Source: Myxococcota bacterium
GTDB taxonomy: Bacteria > Myxococcota_A > Polyangia > Polyangiales > Polyangiaceae
DNA length: 59,092 nt
Direction of reading: 5' to 3'
NCBI GenBank assembly: GCA_963169915.1
Contig: CAUJEM010000159.1
Span: 1 to 59,092 of the forward strand
Shown: positions 35,168 to 43,746 of the stretch, one piece after another
Layout of the letters: each line of letters begins with the position of its first letter
Numbering within the stretch: position 1 is the stretch's first letter
Made by a program: the position numbers and the translations under genes
Notes under the pieces: model-generated
Databases searched by the model: none
Told to the model about the DNA's origin: nothing
Seen by the model: the letters and a program-made list of their open reading frames with translations, nothing else

Positions 35168-35497
35168 ATGCCTCCCACCACCGCGAAGAGAACGGCCTCC
35201 CCGGCGCGCTGGCTGGCGCTGGCCCTGCTGCTGACGGGCTGCGCCACGGCCGGCCTACGCACGGCGGTCCCCGTCGCCTTCGAGGTCGCCCGGGGCACGC
35301 CGGAAGACGCGCTGGTCATCGTGGACGAAGAGATCGTCGGGCCGCTCGGCTACGTGGCCCGACGCGGCGTGCGGGTCTCCACGGGTGAGCACCGCGTCAG
35401 CGTGCAAAAAGAGGGATACTTCCCGTGGGATGCGCTCGTCACGGCGGATCGCGGGCAGGTGCGGCTGGCGGTGAAGCTCGAGCGCATTCCGGACTGA
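35168..35497 (+). CDS. PEGA-domain lipoprotein
   Basis: From ATG 35168 (an ATG at 35141 is also possible) the protein has 109 residues. The lipoprotein signal is KRTASPARWLALALLLTGC. The rest is a single PEGA-type beta domain: DALVIVDEEIVGPLGYVARRGVRVSTGEHRVSVQKEGYFPWD. PEGA domains are surface or periplasmic beta folds common on lipoproteins and kinases in Myxococcota. Role unknown. Confidence 0.75.
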   Translation: MPPTTAKRTASPARWLALALLLTGCATAGLRTAVPVAFEVARGTPEDALVIVDEEIVGPLGYVARRGVRVSTGEHRVSVQKEGYFPWDALVTADRGQVRLAVKLERIPD

Positions 35498-35503
35498 ACG
35501 GGC

Positions 35504-35532
35504 TTGCGCCGAGGCGCTGTCGTAGAGATAAC
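35504..35532 (+). promoter_or_regulatory. Possible promoter of tRNA-Pro
   Basis: TTGCGC (35504-35509), 17 nt, then GATAAC (35527-35532), ending 18 nt before the tRNA. Both hexamers are partial matches to consensus, so the call is weak. Confidence 0.35.
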
Positions 35533-35550
35533 CCGCGCCACGGTTCACCG

Positions 35551-35624
35551 CGGGGTGTACCTCAACCTGGTAGAGGGCCGGCTTTGGGTGCCGGCTGTTG
35601 GGGGTTCAAATCCCTCCACCCCGA
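35551..35624 (+). tRNA. tRNA-Pro (anticodon TGG)
   Basis: A full cloverleaf can be drawn. The acceptor stem CGGGGTG pairs with CACCCCG over 7 bp. The D stem is CCTC/GAGG. The anticodon stem CCGGC/GCCGG carries the loop TTTGGGT, giving anticodon TGG. The T arm is GGGGG-TTCAAAT-CCCTC with one G-T pair. The discriminator is A and the C1-G72 pair is the bacterial proline identity element. CCA is not encoded, so it must be added after transcription. Confidence 0.95.
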
Positions 35625-35696
35625 CCCCATCCCTGCGTCCTCGCCGGCGTGACGCTGCTGCGCGTCACCTCGCGCCTCCTCCTCACCTCAAGCCGT

Positions 35697-36689
35697 ATGC
35701 AGGTCATCGCCGCTCGAGTCGAGTCTGCCGCCCCCGCGGGCGAGCCGGCCGCGGTGCACCTCGTGCTGGAAGACGCCCAAGGCCACCGCGGCCGCGGCGA
35801 GGCAGCCTTCGCCCCAGGGAGCCCCGCGGCGCTGGCGACGCGCCAGGCGCTCGAGGCGCTGGAGCCCGACGCGGTCCGGCTGACGGTCGGGCTGCCCTTG
35901 GTGGCGCAGCTCGAGCGCTGGCGCGGCCTGCTCCCTGCCCACCTCCCCGAGGCGCGCTACGCGCTCGAGACGGCGGCGCTCGAGCTGCTCGCCCTCCAGC
36001 GCCAGCTCCCCGCGTGGCGACTGCTCACGGCGACGCCGCGCCCAGCCGCCCCCTGCGCGGCGCTCGACGCGGCCCGCCCGGAGGACGCGCGGCGCGCGGC
36101 CGAGGAGGCCTGGGCCGCGGGCGTCCGCACGTTCCGCGTCGAGCTCGGCGCTGAGCTCCAGCAGGGCTTCGAGCTCGCGGAGCAGCTCCGCCGTGAGCAT
36201 GGCCGCGGCCTACGGCTCCGCCTCGGCGGCGCGCGGCTGACCAGCCACCAGGAGGCGCGCCGCCTGCTCGTGCGGCTCGACACCCTGGAGCCGGAGTATG
36301 TGGAGGAGCCCCTCGCCGGCGAGGAGCTCCCGGCGCTCGCGCCCTCGTACACCCCGCTCGCGCTCGCGCGCTGTCTGGAGCCCCTCGCGGCGTGGCCGAG
36401 CCTGAGCGGCTACCTCCAGGCGCTGAACGTCAAGGCCTTGGCGCTCGACCCACGGCGCCTCGGGGGGCTCGCCCGCGCCCTACGCTACGCGGAGCGCGCC
36501 CGGCGCCACGAGCTCGCCGTGGTGGTCACGCACTCGCTCGGCGGCCCCGTCGCGCGCGCGGGCGCCGCCGCGCTGGCGCTCGCCGTCGGGAGCCCCGAGC
36601 GCGCGAGCGGACTGCCGCTCATCGCCGCCCCGCGGTCGGAGGCCGCCGGGGCACTCGCCCCCTGGGGCGCCCCGGGGCTCGGCGTCTAG
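35697..36689 (+). CDS. Degenerate enolase-superfamily protein (MenC-like)
   Basis: From ATG 35697 the protein has 330 residues. The N-terminal cap and the barrel follow o-succinylbenzoate synthase layout, including YALETAALELLALQRQLPAWRLL, the second metal-ligand glutamate in YVEEPLAGEEL, and LNVKALALDPRRLGG with the late lysine. The first metal ligand, expected as LRLDANG, is LRLGGA; the KxK base pair is FRVEL; the third acidic ligand in ALARCLE is unclear. It may have lost or changed activity. Frames upstream run through the tRNA and are rejected. Confidence 0.7.
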   Translation: MQVIAARVESAAPAGEPAAVHLVLEDAQGHRGRGEAAFAPGSPAALATRQALEALEPDAVRLTVGLPLVAQLERWRGLLPAHLPEARYALETAALELLALQRQLPAWRLLTATPRPAAPCAALDAARPEDARRAAEEAWAAGVRTFRVELGAELQQGFELAEQLRREHGRGLRLRLGGARLTSHQEARRLLVRLDTLEPEYVEEPLAGEELPALAPSYTPLALARCLEPLAAWPSLSGYLQALNVKALALDPRRLGGLARALRYAERARRHELAVVVTHSLGGPVARAGAAALALAVGSPERASGLPLIAAPRSEAAGALAPWGAPGLGV

Positions 36690-36770
36690 GGCCGAGTGGC
36701 GCCCGGCGCCCGTGGAGAGCGCGGCGGGATTTGACCCGTGCCCTGGGGGGCGGTACGCCTCAGCGCTGCC

Positions 36771-37322
36771 ATGGCGCGCTCCTTCCCGCTGCTCGCTTCG
36801 CTGGTCCTGACGCTCGGCTGCCAAGCCGCTCCCGCGGCGTCGGAGGACAGCGCTCCCTGCCTCATGACGCCCACCGCCTCCGCGGCCGCCGCGCCAGGGG
36901 ACGCGCCGCCAAAGCTCGGGGTCACGACCAGCTACGGCGCCCCCCTCAGCCAGCGCGGCCCCCGGCTCACCTTGGCCAGCGTGCTCGAAGCGCCCGAGCG
37001 CTTCGAGCAGCAGCAGGTCACCCTGGAGGGCGTGGTGCGGCGCGCGTGCTCGCGGCGCGGCTGCTGGATGGAGCTGAGCACCGGCGTGGGAGACTCCACC
37101 CCAGGCTGCCGCGTGACCTTCGAGAACTACGGGTTCTTCGTCCCCACGGACTCCGCGGGCTCCCGAGCGGTGGTCGAGGGGCGGCTGAAGGTGCAGCTCA
37201 TCCGCCCCGAGATGGTCCGTCACCACGAGAGCGAGGGCGCCGTCTATTCCAACAAGCACGCCGACGGCAGCGCCACGGAGCTGCGGCTCGTGGCCACTGG
37301 GGTGGAGCTGACCAAGGGCTGA
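36771..37322 (+). CDS. DUF4920-type lipoprotein
   Basis: From ATG 36771 the protein has 183 residues. The lipobox is LVLTLGC. The core shows VTLEGVVRRACSRRGCWMEL, CRVTFENYGFFVP and AVVEGRLKVQ, an OB-like fold matching DUF4920 proteins. It may be a periplasmic or outer-membrane metal- or redox-related protein; the two cysteines of CSRRGC are conserved in such proteins. No function is established. Confidence 0.75.
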   Translation: MARSFPLLASLVLTLGCQAAPAASEDSAPCLMTPTASAAAAPGDAPPKLGVTTSYGAPLSQRGPRLTLASVLEAPERFEQQQVTLEGVVRRACSRRGCWMELSTGVGDSTPGCRVTFENYGFFVPTDSAGSRAVVEGRLKVQLIRPEMVRHHESEGAVYSNKHADGSATELRLVATGVELTKG

Positions 37323-37370
37323 GCCTAGGCCATTTTTGCCCTCGCGCCACGCTGTGGTAGCCCTGGACCG

Positions 37371-38390
37371 ATGGTTCGTCGGCTCGCCCTCGCCGCTGCG
37401 CTCGGCCTCTGGCTGACGGCGGGCACCGCGGCGAGCGCGGCGCCAGCCCCGCCGACGACCCACCAGGTCGAGAAGGGGCAGCACCTCGGAGGCATCGCCA
37501 AGCGCTACGGCATCTCCTTGGCGGCCCTGCTGCGCGCCAACGGCCTGCAGCGCAAGACCCCCATCCGCCCCGGACAGCGGCTGCTCATCCCCGGCAAGGA
37601 CGATCCGGACGGTGAGAAGGCCGCCGCCGAGCGGGAGGCCGCCGCCGAGCGGGAGGCCGCCGCCGAGCGCGCCAGCCCCGCCGCGCGGGCCGCGGCTCCC
37701 GGCATCCAGAGCCTCCCCGTGGCTGGCTCCGCGCCCGCGTACTACTTCGAGCCCACCGGGCCCGGCCGTGCCGCGCTGCGCCCGGTCATCGTCTACCTCC
37801 ACGGCCGCGGCGGCAACCCGGCGGCAGACTGTCAGCGCTGGTCGCCCATCGTGCGGCGGCTGGGGTGGCTGCTCTGCCCGAGCGGCCCGGAAGATCGCGG
37901 CGGCGGCGCCCGCGGCTGGAACAACACCTGGTACAGCGGACAGCCCATCGTGGAGCGGGCGCTCGGCGCGCTCCGCCAGCGCTACGGGCGCCGCGTGCAG
38001 CTCCAGGGCAACACCCTGATCGGCTTCAGCGAGGGCGCCTACGTCGCCATGAACCTCGGCGTGCGCGCGCCGCGGGTGTTCAACCGCTGGCTCATCCTCG
38101 CGGCGGACGCGGACTACTGGGGCGGCGCGGGGGTGCTCGCGCTCAAGGAGAACCGGAAGAGCATCAAGCGGGTGTACCTGGTGACGGGGGAGCAAGACGG
38201 GGTGTTCGAGAGCACCCAGCAGGTCCGCGCCTGGCTCGAGCGCGAGCGGATCGCCACCCGCGTCTCGCTGCCCCATGATCTTGGCCACGAGCTCGCCCTC
38301 GGCACCAAGCCCGCCATGTACCGCGCCGCGCTCGAGTGGCTCGCCAACGGTGACCCCCCGCCACCACGGCGGCGCACGGCGAAGCGCTGA
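37371..38390 (+). CDS. Secreted LysM-domain alpha/beta hydrolase
   Basis: The 339-residue protein has a cleavable signal peptide (ALGLWLTAGTAASAA), one LysM domain (HQVEKGQHLGGIAKRYGISLAALLRANG, to about 78), an AAAERE repeat linker, and a hydrolase domain from 115. The oxyanion region is VYLHGRGG, the nucleophile serine is in IGFSEGAYVA, and the histidine is in DLGHELA. LysM binds peptidoglycan, so it is probably anchored to the wall and acts as an esterase. A second hydrolase follows 8 nt downstream. Confidence 0.82.
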   Translation: MVRRLALAAALGLWLTAGTAASAAPAPPTTHQVEKGQHLGGIAKRYGISLAALLRANGLQRKTPIRPGQRLLIPGKDDPDGEKAAAEREAAAEREAAAERASPAARAAAPGIQSLPVAGSAPAYYFEPTGPGRAALRPVIVYLHGRGGNPAADCQRWSPIVRRLGWLLCPSGPEDRGGGARGWNNTWYSGQPIVERALGALRQRYGRRVQLQGNTLIGFSEGAYVAMNLGVRAPRVFNRWLILAADADYWGGAGVLALKENRKSIKRVYLVTGEQDGVFESTQQVRAWLERERIATRVSLPHDLGHELALGTKPAMYRAALEWLANGDPPPPRRRTAKR

Positions 38391-38397
38391 GGACGGC

Positions 38398-39387
38398 ATG
38401 ACGTGGCTGCAGCGGAGCCCCCACGGCGCCGAGTCGCCCCGCCGGCGGCGGAGGACGTGGAGGCTCACACCGGCGCGCTGCCCGTGGCTCGCGGTCGGCG
38501 TGCTCGCGCTGCTGCTCGACGGCTGCGCCGAGACGCCGCCCGGACCACGGCGCCGCGCGCTGCCCACCACGCCGGTGAGCGTGCCGCAGGCCCCGGCCTC
38601 GGCCCTCGCCGCGGCGGCGCCGGCGTCGCTCGGTGCCGCCCCCAGCGCCCCTTCCGCCACGGCGGCGCCGAGCGGGGCGCCGGCCCTCCCGCCCAGCGTG
38701 GGCCTCGCCCCGAGCGCCGCGCCCCTCCCCCCGGCAGACGCCGTGTCCTTCGAGCGCCCCAGGCTCGAGCGCGTCGGCGTGCCGGGCGACAAAGCTCTCC
38801 AGGTCGTCTTCGCGCCGGCCGGCGTGCGGCGCGCGCTCATCTACCTGCACGGCGTCTGCGGCAACGTGCCAGCGCTGCTCGACTTCGCCGGCGCGGTCCG
38901 CCGCTACGCCACCATCATCGCGCTGCTCGGCGACGAGCGCTGTCCGGAGCGCGGCGGGTGGCGCTGGGCCTCACCCATCCCGCACCTGGAGCGCCGCGTG
39001 GAAGCCGCCCTCCGCGCCGTCCAGCGCGCTCGCAGCGGTGAGCTGGATCTCGAGCAGGTCATCGCCTTCGGCTACTCCCAAGGCGCCAGCTACGCGCTGG
39101 GGCTGCACCGCGCGGAGCCCGGCCGCTTCCCTTGGCTCATCCTGGGGGGCTCTCCCGTCCACCCCTCGCCAGAGCAGCTCCCCGAGGTGAGCGGCGTGCT
39201 GATGTTCGGCGGCGAGTACGAGCCACACCGACGCGGGATGCAGACCATCGAGGAGCTGCTCGAGGCGGGGCGGCGCGCGCGCTGGCTCACGCTCCCCAAG
39301 GTGGGCCACGGCCGCTTCGGCGACGGCGCGGCCGTCACCCTGGACGACGGCGTGCGCTGGCTGCTCGAGCCCGCTCAGCCCCCTTGA
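38398..39387 (+). CDS. Alpha/beta hydrolase lipoprotein
   Basis: From ATG 38398 the protein has 329 residues: a lipoprotein signal (WLAVGVLALLLDGC), a long Ala/Pro linker to about 115, and a hydrolase domain with YLHGVCGN, nucleophile GYSQGASYAL and histidine in KVGHGRFGD. It resembles the preceding hydrolase and probably arose by duplication with the LysM replaced by a lipid anchor. Its stop overlaps the convergent kinase by 13 nt. Confidence 0.8.
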   Translation: MTWLQRSPHGAESPRRRRRTWRLTPARCPWLAVGVLALLLDGCAETPPGPRRRALPTTPVSVPQAPASALAAAAPASLGAAPSAPSATAAPSGAPALPPSVGLAPSAAPLPPADAVSFERPRLERVGVPGDKALQVVFAPAGVRRALIYLHGVCGNVPALLDFAGAVRRYATIIALLGDERCPERGGWRWASPIPHLERRVEAALRAVQRARSGELDLEQVIAFGYSQGASYALGLHRAEPGRFPWLILGGSPVHPSPEQLPEVSGVLMFGGEYEPHRRGMQTIEELLEAGRRARWLTLPKVGHGRFGDGAAVTLDDGVRWLLEPAQPP

Positions 39388-40268
39388 GGCGAGGGCTCCG
39401 CGCCGGACGCCCACGGCTCGCTCTGCCAGCCGTCGAGGCGCCGCAGATCCTCCCACACCTGCGCGGGAGAGGTGTACCGGTATTGCTCGTGCCGCCGCAG
39501 CAGCACGCTCGCGATGTTCCCGAGCGGCGTGCCGAGCGCCTCGGCGCGCGCGCGGGGGACGCCGCAGGCGATCTGGTCCATGACGTGCTCCAGGCCCGCA
39601 TGAAATTCGATGGGGTACTGCCCGGTGTGCATCGCGTACATCAGCAGCCCGAGCTGGTAGAGGTCGCTCTGCTTGGTGGTGTAGCCGCCGGCCAGCACCT
39701 CCGGCGCCATGATGCGGTGCTGCACCAGGTGCGGCGTGACGCGCGGACGCCCCTCGAGCTCCTGGGCGATCCCGAGATCGCTCAGCTTGACGCGGAGCGG
39801 CTCGCCCTGGGAGATGAGCACGTTGCCGGCGTGCAGGTCGTTGTGGACGAGCTCTTGATCGTGCAGGTACTGCAAGGCAAAGAGCAGCTGCCGAGAGACG
39901 TCCACCACCAGGCGGTCGGTGAAGGGCTGGCCCAGCATCGCCTCGAGGGTGTGGTCACAGCGCTCGAGCACCAGCACGAACAGGCCCCCCACCTCGAAGT
40001 AGTCGTGGACGTACACGATGTACGGGTGACGGAAGGCGAGCATCCGCTGGGCCTCCTGGAGCCACTGGGACCGCACCTCCGCGTACGGACGGCTCCCTGG
40101 GTGGAGGACCTTCACGGCGAAGCTCTCGTCGAAGGGGCCCAGGGCCTCGAACACGGCGCCGAAGGCCCCCCCGCCGAGCTGCCGGCCGAGCACGTAGGCC
40201 TGCCCGCGCGGTGAGCGCAGCGCGCCCCCAGGTGCCGGAAACCCCAAGGTGTTCAGCGTGGAATTCAA
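39375..40268 (-). CDS. Ser/Thr kinase with atypical HND and DLG motifs
   Basis: The 297-residue protein has a glycine loop GGGAFGAVF, FAVKVLHPG lysine, and the APE glutamate in IMAPEVLAGG. The catalytic loop reads HNDLHAGN, keeping Asp and Asn but replacing the arginine of HRD, and the metal motif is SDLG and not DFG. It lacks a membrane helix, so it is soluble. The start seems to be TTG 40268; a GTG further in (VLGRQLGG) is possible but would cut into the kinase fold. Confidence 0.82.
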   Translation of the reverse strand: MNSTLNTLGFPAPGGALRSPRGQAYVLGRQLGGGAFGAVFEALGPFDESFAVKVLHPGSRPYAEVRSQWLQEAQRMLAFRHPYIVYVHDYFEVGGLFVLVLERCDHTLEAMLGQPFTDRLVVDVSRQLLFALQYLHDQELVHNDLHAGNVLISQGEPLRVKLSDLGIAQELEGRPRVTPHLVQHRIMAPEVLAGGYTTKQSDLYQLGLLMYAMHTGQYPIEFHAGLEHVMDQIACGVPRARAEALGTPLGNIASVLLRRHEQYRYTSPAQVWEDLRRLDGWQSEPWASGAEPSPQGG

Positions 40269-40274
40269 GGCGCT

Positions 40275-40295
40275 GGCCGGGAGTTTAGCCCGGCC
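40275..40295. promoter_or_regulatory. Inverted repeat in the kinase/small-gene divergent region
   Basis: GGCCGGG (40275-40281) and CCCGGCC (40289-40295) are perfect 7-bp arms around a 7-nt AT-rich spacer. The element sits 7 nt from the kinase start codon and 44 nt before the small gene. It could be an operator or a leader hairpin of the kinase transcript. Confidence 0.4.
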
Positions 40296-40338
40296 GCTTG
40301 CGCTCGGCTCGCCGATTCGCTAGAGCCGCGCCGCTTTC

Positions 40339-40503
40339 ATGTCAAACCGCGCTCTCTGGAACGTCCGCCGCCGTCATGAGTCCTTGACCACCCCGCACAA
40401 GGGCAAGCGCCTCAAGCTGCGCAAGCGCCTGCGGATCGGCCTGGAGCAGGCGCTCCAGCGCAAGGCCGCCAAGGCCGCGCCGCCCGCGCCGCCCGCCGCC
40501 TGA
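40339..40503 (+). CDS. Small basic protein of 54 residues
   Basis: An ATG at 40339 opens a 55-codon frame with strongly GC-rich third positions. The product is very basic, with KGKRLKLRKRLRIGLEQALQRKAAKAA, and ends in PPAPPAA. It begins MSNRALWNVRRRHESL. Charge and length resemble ribosome- or nucleic-acid-associated proteins, but no family was recognised. It is flanked by a divergent kinase and a downstream lipoprotein. Confidence 0.5.
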   Translation: MSNRALWNVRRRHESLTTPHKGKRLKLRKRLRIGLEQALQRKAAKAAPPAPPAA

Positions 40504-40559
40504 GGCGCGCCGCGCGGGGCCTTGGCTCCCGCCTGCCCGCCACGCTAGGCTCGCTTCCC

Positions 40560-41081
40560 GTGCGAGGGTCCACGTTCATCGCGCTCACCCTCCTCGGCGC
40601 TGGGGGGTGCCTGAGCACCCAGGACGGGCGTGTCCCTGGCGAGCGGCTCGGCCGCTTTTACGTGGAGGCCGAGCTGGTCGCGAACGACTGCGGCGAGGGC
40701 GCCTTCGACGCGCCCGGCCGCGTGAGCTTCCAGATCGAGCTGTCTCGGGAGCCGGGGGTGTTGTACTGGCTGAACGGCGCGGCCCCCATCGAGGGCACGC
40801 TCGACGCCGACGGGCGCAGCTTCACCCTCCACGCCAGCGGCGACCACGAGCTGGAGGCGCCCGGGCCGCGGACGCCCGGCTGCCGCCTGCGGCGAGACGA
40901 CACCGCACAGGGGCGGCTCGACGCCGCCGTAGAGCCCAGCGGCTTCGAGCTGGAGCTGCGCTACCACTACCAAGAGCTCGAGGGGTCGGACTGCAGCGCC
41001 CTGCTCGAGCTGCCCGGCGCGCCGGCGCGGCTCCCCTGTGAGCAGCGCTATCGGGGGACGGGCGCGCGGCAGCCAAACTAG
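40560..41081 (+). CDS. Lipoprotein of unknown function
   Basis: The 173-residue protein starts at GTG 40560 with lipobox LTLLGAGGC. The mature part is mostly beta with four cysteines (NDCGEG, PGCRLR, SDCSALL, PCEQRY) that could form two disulfides. No family was recognised. It lies 69 nt upstream of a large membrane protein on the same strand. Confidence 0.7.
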   Translation: MRGSTFIALTLLGAGGCLSTQDGRVPGERLGRFYVEAELVANDCGEGAFDAPGRVSFQIELSREPGVLYWLNGAAPIEGTLDADGRSFTLHASGDHELEAPGPRTPGCRLRRDDTAQGRLDAAVEPSGFELELRYHYQELEGSDCSALLELPGAPARLPCEQRYRGTGARQPN

Positions 41082-41150
41082 CCGAGCCGGGCTCGCTCGA
41101 GGGCGCAAGCTGTTCTAGCCTGCGCCTGACCTCGAAAGGGCCGCCCCCCG

Positions 41151-42929
41151 ATGCTCGATCTCAGCTCGCCGCTGGCCTCCGTGGCCGCCACCCTCGCCGA
41201 CAGCGCCCTCGCGGCGCCCAGCTTCCCGTGGAACCTCCAGGTGTTCGAGAAGACCACCTGGGAGCGGCTGATGAACTTCCTGCGCATCGCGCTGCCGCTC
41301 TTCGCCGCGGCGCTGCTCCTGCTGGAGCTCGGCTGGGAGAAGCTGGGGGGGCGCGGGCACCTGCGCGCGCGCCGTGGGGTCGCCGTGCTGCTCAGCGCGC
41401 TCGCCTTCGGCTCCTACTTCGACTTCGGCAACCCCAACACCCGCTACGACGAGTACGTCCATCGCCACGAGTTCTTCCACTACTACCTGGGCTCCAAGTA
41501 CTTCGAGGAGCTGGGGTACAAACGCATCTACGAGTGCACGGCCGCCGCCGAAATGGAGCTGGGGCGCGGCGCCGCGGTGCGCAGCCGCGAGATGCGGGAT
41601 CTGCGCGTCAACCTGATCAAGAAAAACAGCGAGCCGGACGTCCAGGCGCACATCGAGGAGTGCCGGCAGATCTTCGCGCAGAACCCCCAGCGCTGGAACG
41701 ACTTCAAGCAGGACGTGGACTGGTTTTACCGCTTCAGCGCCGGCTCCTACTGGGACAACATGCAGAAGGACCACGGCTACAACCCGCCGCCGGTCTGGAC
41801 CATGGCGGGCAAGCTGTTCTCCAGCTTGGGCAGCGCAGATTTGGACTTCTTCAAGGCGCTGGCGGGCATCGACATCCTCTTGCACATCGGCATCGTGGCG
41901 CTGCTCTGGTGGGCCTTCGGCTGGCGCGTGGGGGCGGTGGCGACCATCTGGTGGGGCTGCAACTACCCCGCCAACTTCTATTGGACGGGCGGCGCCTTCA
42001 TGCGCCAAGACTGGTTTTTCTTCCTGACCGCCGCCGTCTGCCTGGCGCGCAAGCGCTGGTTCGAGCTGGCGGGGGCGGCGCTCGTCTGGGCCGCGCTGCT
42101 GCGCGTCTTCCCCATGCTCCTGTTCGCGGGCGTCGGGATGATCATCGCGGTGCGCTTCGTGATGAAGCTCCGCAGCGGCACGCCGCTGCTGCAGGCCATG
42201 CACTCCGATCACCGGCGCTTCCTCGGCGGCTGCATCGTGGCCCTGGGCACCCTGGTGCCGCTCAGCATGGTCACCACCACCGGGCCGAAGGCCTACCAGG
42301 AGTTCTTCCAGCACACGCTCGGCACCCACAACCACACCCCCCTCACCAACCACATGGGGCTCAAGACCCTCATGGTGCACGACTGGGAGGGGCGGATGCG
42401 GTTCACCCGTGACGACAACCTGGACGATCCCTTTTCCATCTGGAAGGCCGGGCGCACCGAGCGGGCAGAGTCCCAGAAGCACCTGCGCCACGCCATCGTG
42501 CTCGGGCTCGGTCTCTGGATGCTCTGGGCGCTACGCCGCGAGCGGCTGCTGTGGATCGGGATGGGCATGAGCCTCCCGCTGGCGATGAGCCTCGTGGAGC
42601 TGACGTGTTACTACTTCTCCATGTTCATCGTGGGCGCCGTCATGGCCAAGGCGCGAAGGGAGTACGGCGCCATCGTGCTGCTGTTCAGCGGCGCCAGTCA
42701 GCTCATCGGCAGCAACATCCACAACCGCTTCTATTTCATCGACGACAAGTTCGCGGCGCTCTCCTGGCTGTTCCTCGCCCAGTGCGTGATGATGCTCATC
42801 GTCTTCAGCCGCCCCTTCAGCGTGAGCCGCCTGAAGAACTGGTGGGGCGGCCTGCCGGACGTGCTGCCGCAGAGGCGCCGCGCGCGCCCAGCGCCCCCGG
42901 CAGAGCCGGTGAGCGCCGAGAGCCCCTGA
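41151..42929 (+). CDS. Large polytopic membrane protein, possible glycosyltransferase
   Basis: The 592-residue protein has about 12 hydrophobic segments and a soluble segment of about 110 residues after the second. That segment contains YFDFGNPNTRYDEYVHRHEFFHYYLG, which is acidic and His-rich, as expected at the donor site of a GT-C or GT87-type transferase, or a metal site. The C-terminal tail is RRRARPAPP-rich. Start is ATG 41151. No enzyme family can be fixed; it stands alone between a lipoprotein and a convergent unknown gene. Confidence 0.7.
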   Translation: MLDLSSPLASVAATLADSALAAPSFPWNLQVFEKTTWERLMNFLRIALPLFAAALLLLELGWEKLGGRGHLRARRGVAVLLSALAFGSYFDFGNPNTRYDEYVHRHEFFHYYLGSKYFEELGYKRIYECTAAAEMELGRGAAVRSREMRDLRVNLIKKNSEPDVQAHIEECRQIFAQNPQRWNDFKQDVDWFYRFSAGSYWDNMQKDHGYNPPPVWTMAGKLFSSLGSADLDFFKALAGIDILLHIGIVALLWWAFGWRVGAVATIWWGCNYPANFYWTGGAFMRQDWFFFLTAAVCLARKRWFELAGAALVWAALLRVFPMLLFAGVGMIIAVRFVMKLRSGTPLLQAMHSDHRRFLGGCIVALGTLVPLSMVTTTGPKAYQEFFQHTLGTHNHTPLTNHMGLKTLMVHDWEGRMRFTRDDNLDDPFSIWKAGRTERAESQKHLRHAIVLGLGLWMLWALRRERLLWIGMGMSLPLAMSLVELTCYYFSMFIVGAVMAKARREYGAIVLLFSGASQLIGSNIHNRFYFIDDKFAALSWLFLAQCVMMLIVFSRPFSVSRLKNWWGGLPDVLPQRRRARPAPPAEPVSAESP

Positions 42930-42969
42930 GGCCCGCCGGCCTGACCGCACCGGCGCGGTGCGCGGGCGC

Positions 42970-43617
42970 TCAGCGGAGCCGGCGCAGGGCTTCGACGGCC
43001 TCGAAGACGCCCTCCGGGAAGGCGCGCAGCGCGACGTCCAGGTGCTCCCAGTCCGTCTCGATGGTGCGGATCCCCACGAGCGCCGTCACCAGGTCGAGGA
43101 GCTTGTCGGCCTTGGGGCCGCTGAGCAGCGGGTGCTTCTTGAGGTCCAGCACGATCTTGTCGTCCTTCGCCTCGATCAGCATCGGCGGGCGCTTGGGCAT
43201 GTAGGCCACCAAGTTGCCGGGCTTGCTCAGATCGAGCGCGCCGGATTTCAGCAGCGTGGCGACGGGAGAGTCCGGCGCGCTGCGCAGCAGCTCGAGCGAC
43301 ACGTCCCGCACCCGGATCTCGAACCTCAGCTCCTCCGCGTTCATCCGCACCAGATCGACGAAGACGAGCGCGCTCGCCCGCACGTCGTTGCCCATCAGAT
43401 CCACCGTCGCTTGCACGCGGAAGCCGGGCGGGACCGCCTCGAGCTCGATGTCCCGCGGCCCCTTCTTGCCGCCGAGCTCCGTGGCCAACGTGCTCAGCGC
43501 CACGAGCGGCAAGCCGAAGCGCAGCTTGCGAGCGTTCTTCGCTGCGCGAAAGACCTCCTCCGGGTGGCTCTTGAGGTAGTGGACCGCGCGCGTCACCAGG
43601 CCCTTCTTGTCTGTCAT
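42970..43617 (-). CDS. Hypothetical soluble protein
   Basis: From ATG 43617 the protein has 215 residues. It is soluble, with DLMGNDVRASALVFVDLVRMNAEELRFEIRVRDVSLELL in the middle and KRPPMLIEAKDDKIVLDLKKHP after it, suggesting a lipid- or membrane-associated beta domain. No family recognised. A TATACT hexamer lies just upstream (43627-43632). It diverges from lysine aminotransferase. Confidence 0.65.
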   Translation of the reverse strand: MTDKKGLVTRAVHYLKSHPEEVFRAAKNARKLRFGLPLVALSTLATELGGKKGPRDIELEAVPPGFRVQATVDLMGNDVRASALVFVDLVRMNAEELRFEIRVRDVSLELLRSAPDSPVATLLKSGALDLSKPGNLVAYMPKRPPMLIEAKDDKIVLDLKKHPLLSGPKADKLLDLVTALVGIRTIETDWEHLDVALRAFPEGVFEAVEALRRLR

Positions 43618-43708
43618 GGCGGGCGGAGTATAAGGCACAAGACTCACCGGGAGCGCGAGCGTTTTGCGCCGGCTCGCCAGCTCCCCGTGAAGGCCCCTCG
43701 AGGCTCGC

Positions 43709-43727
43709 CACGTCGCGCCGCGACGTG
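43709..43727. promoter_or_regulatory. Perfect operator-like palindrome upstream of lysine 6-transaminase
   Basis: CACGTCGCG (43709-43717), one central base, and CGCGACGTG (43719-43727) form a perfect 9-bp inverted repeat, ending 19 nt before the ATG. A dimeric regulator bound here would block transcription or initiation. No regulator gene is adjacent. Confidence 0.5.
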
Positions 43728-43746
43728 CCCTTTCCGTGGAGGATCC

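Noticed and set aside
37619..37669. Short AAAERE repeats in the LysM hydrolase
   Set aside because: Only three copies of a simple linker; not worth a separate repeat feature.
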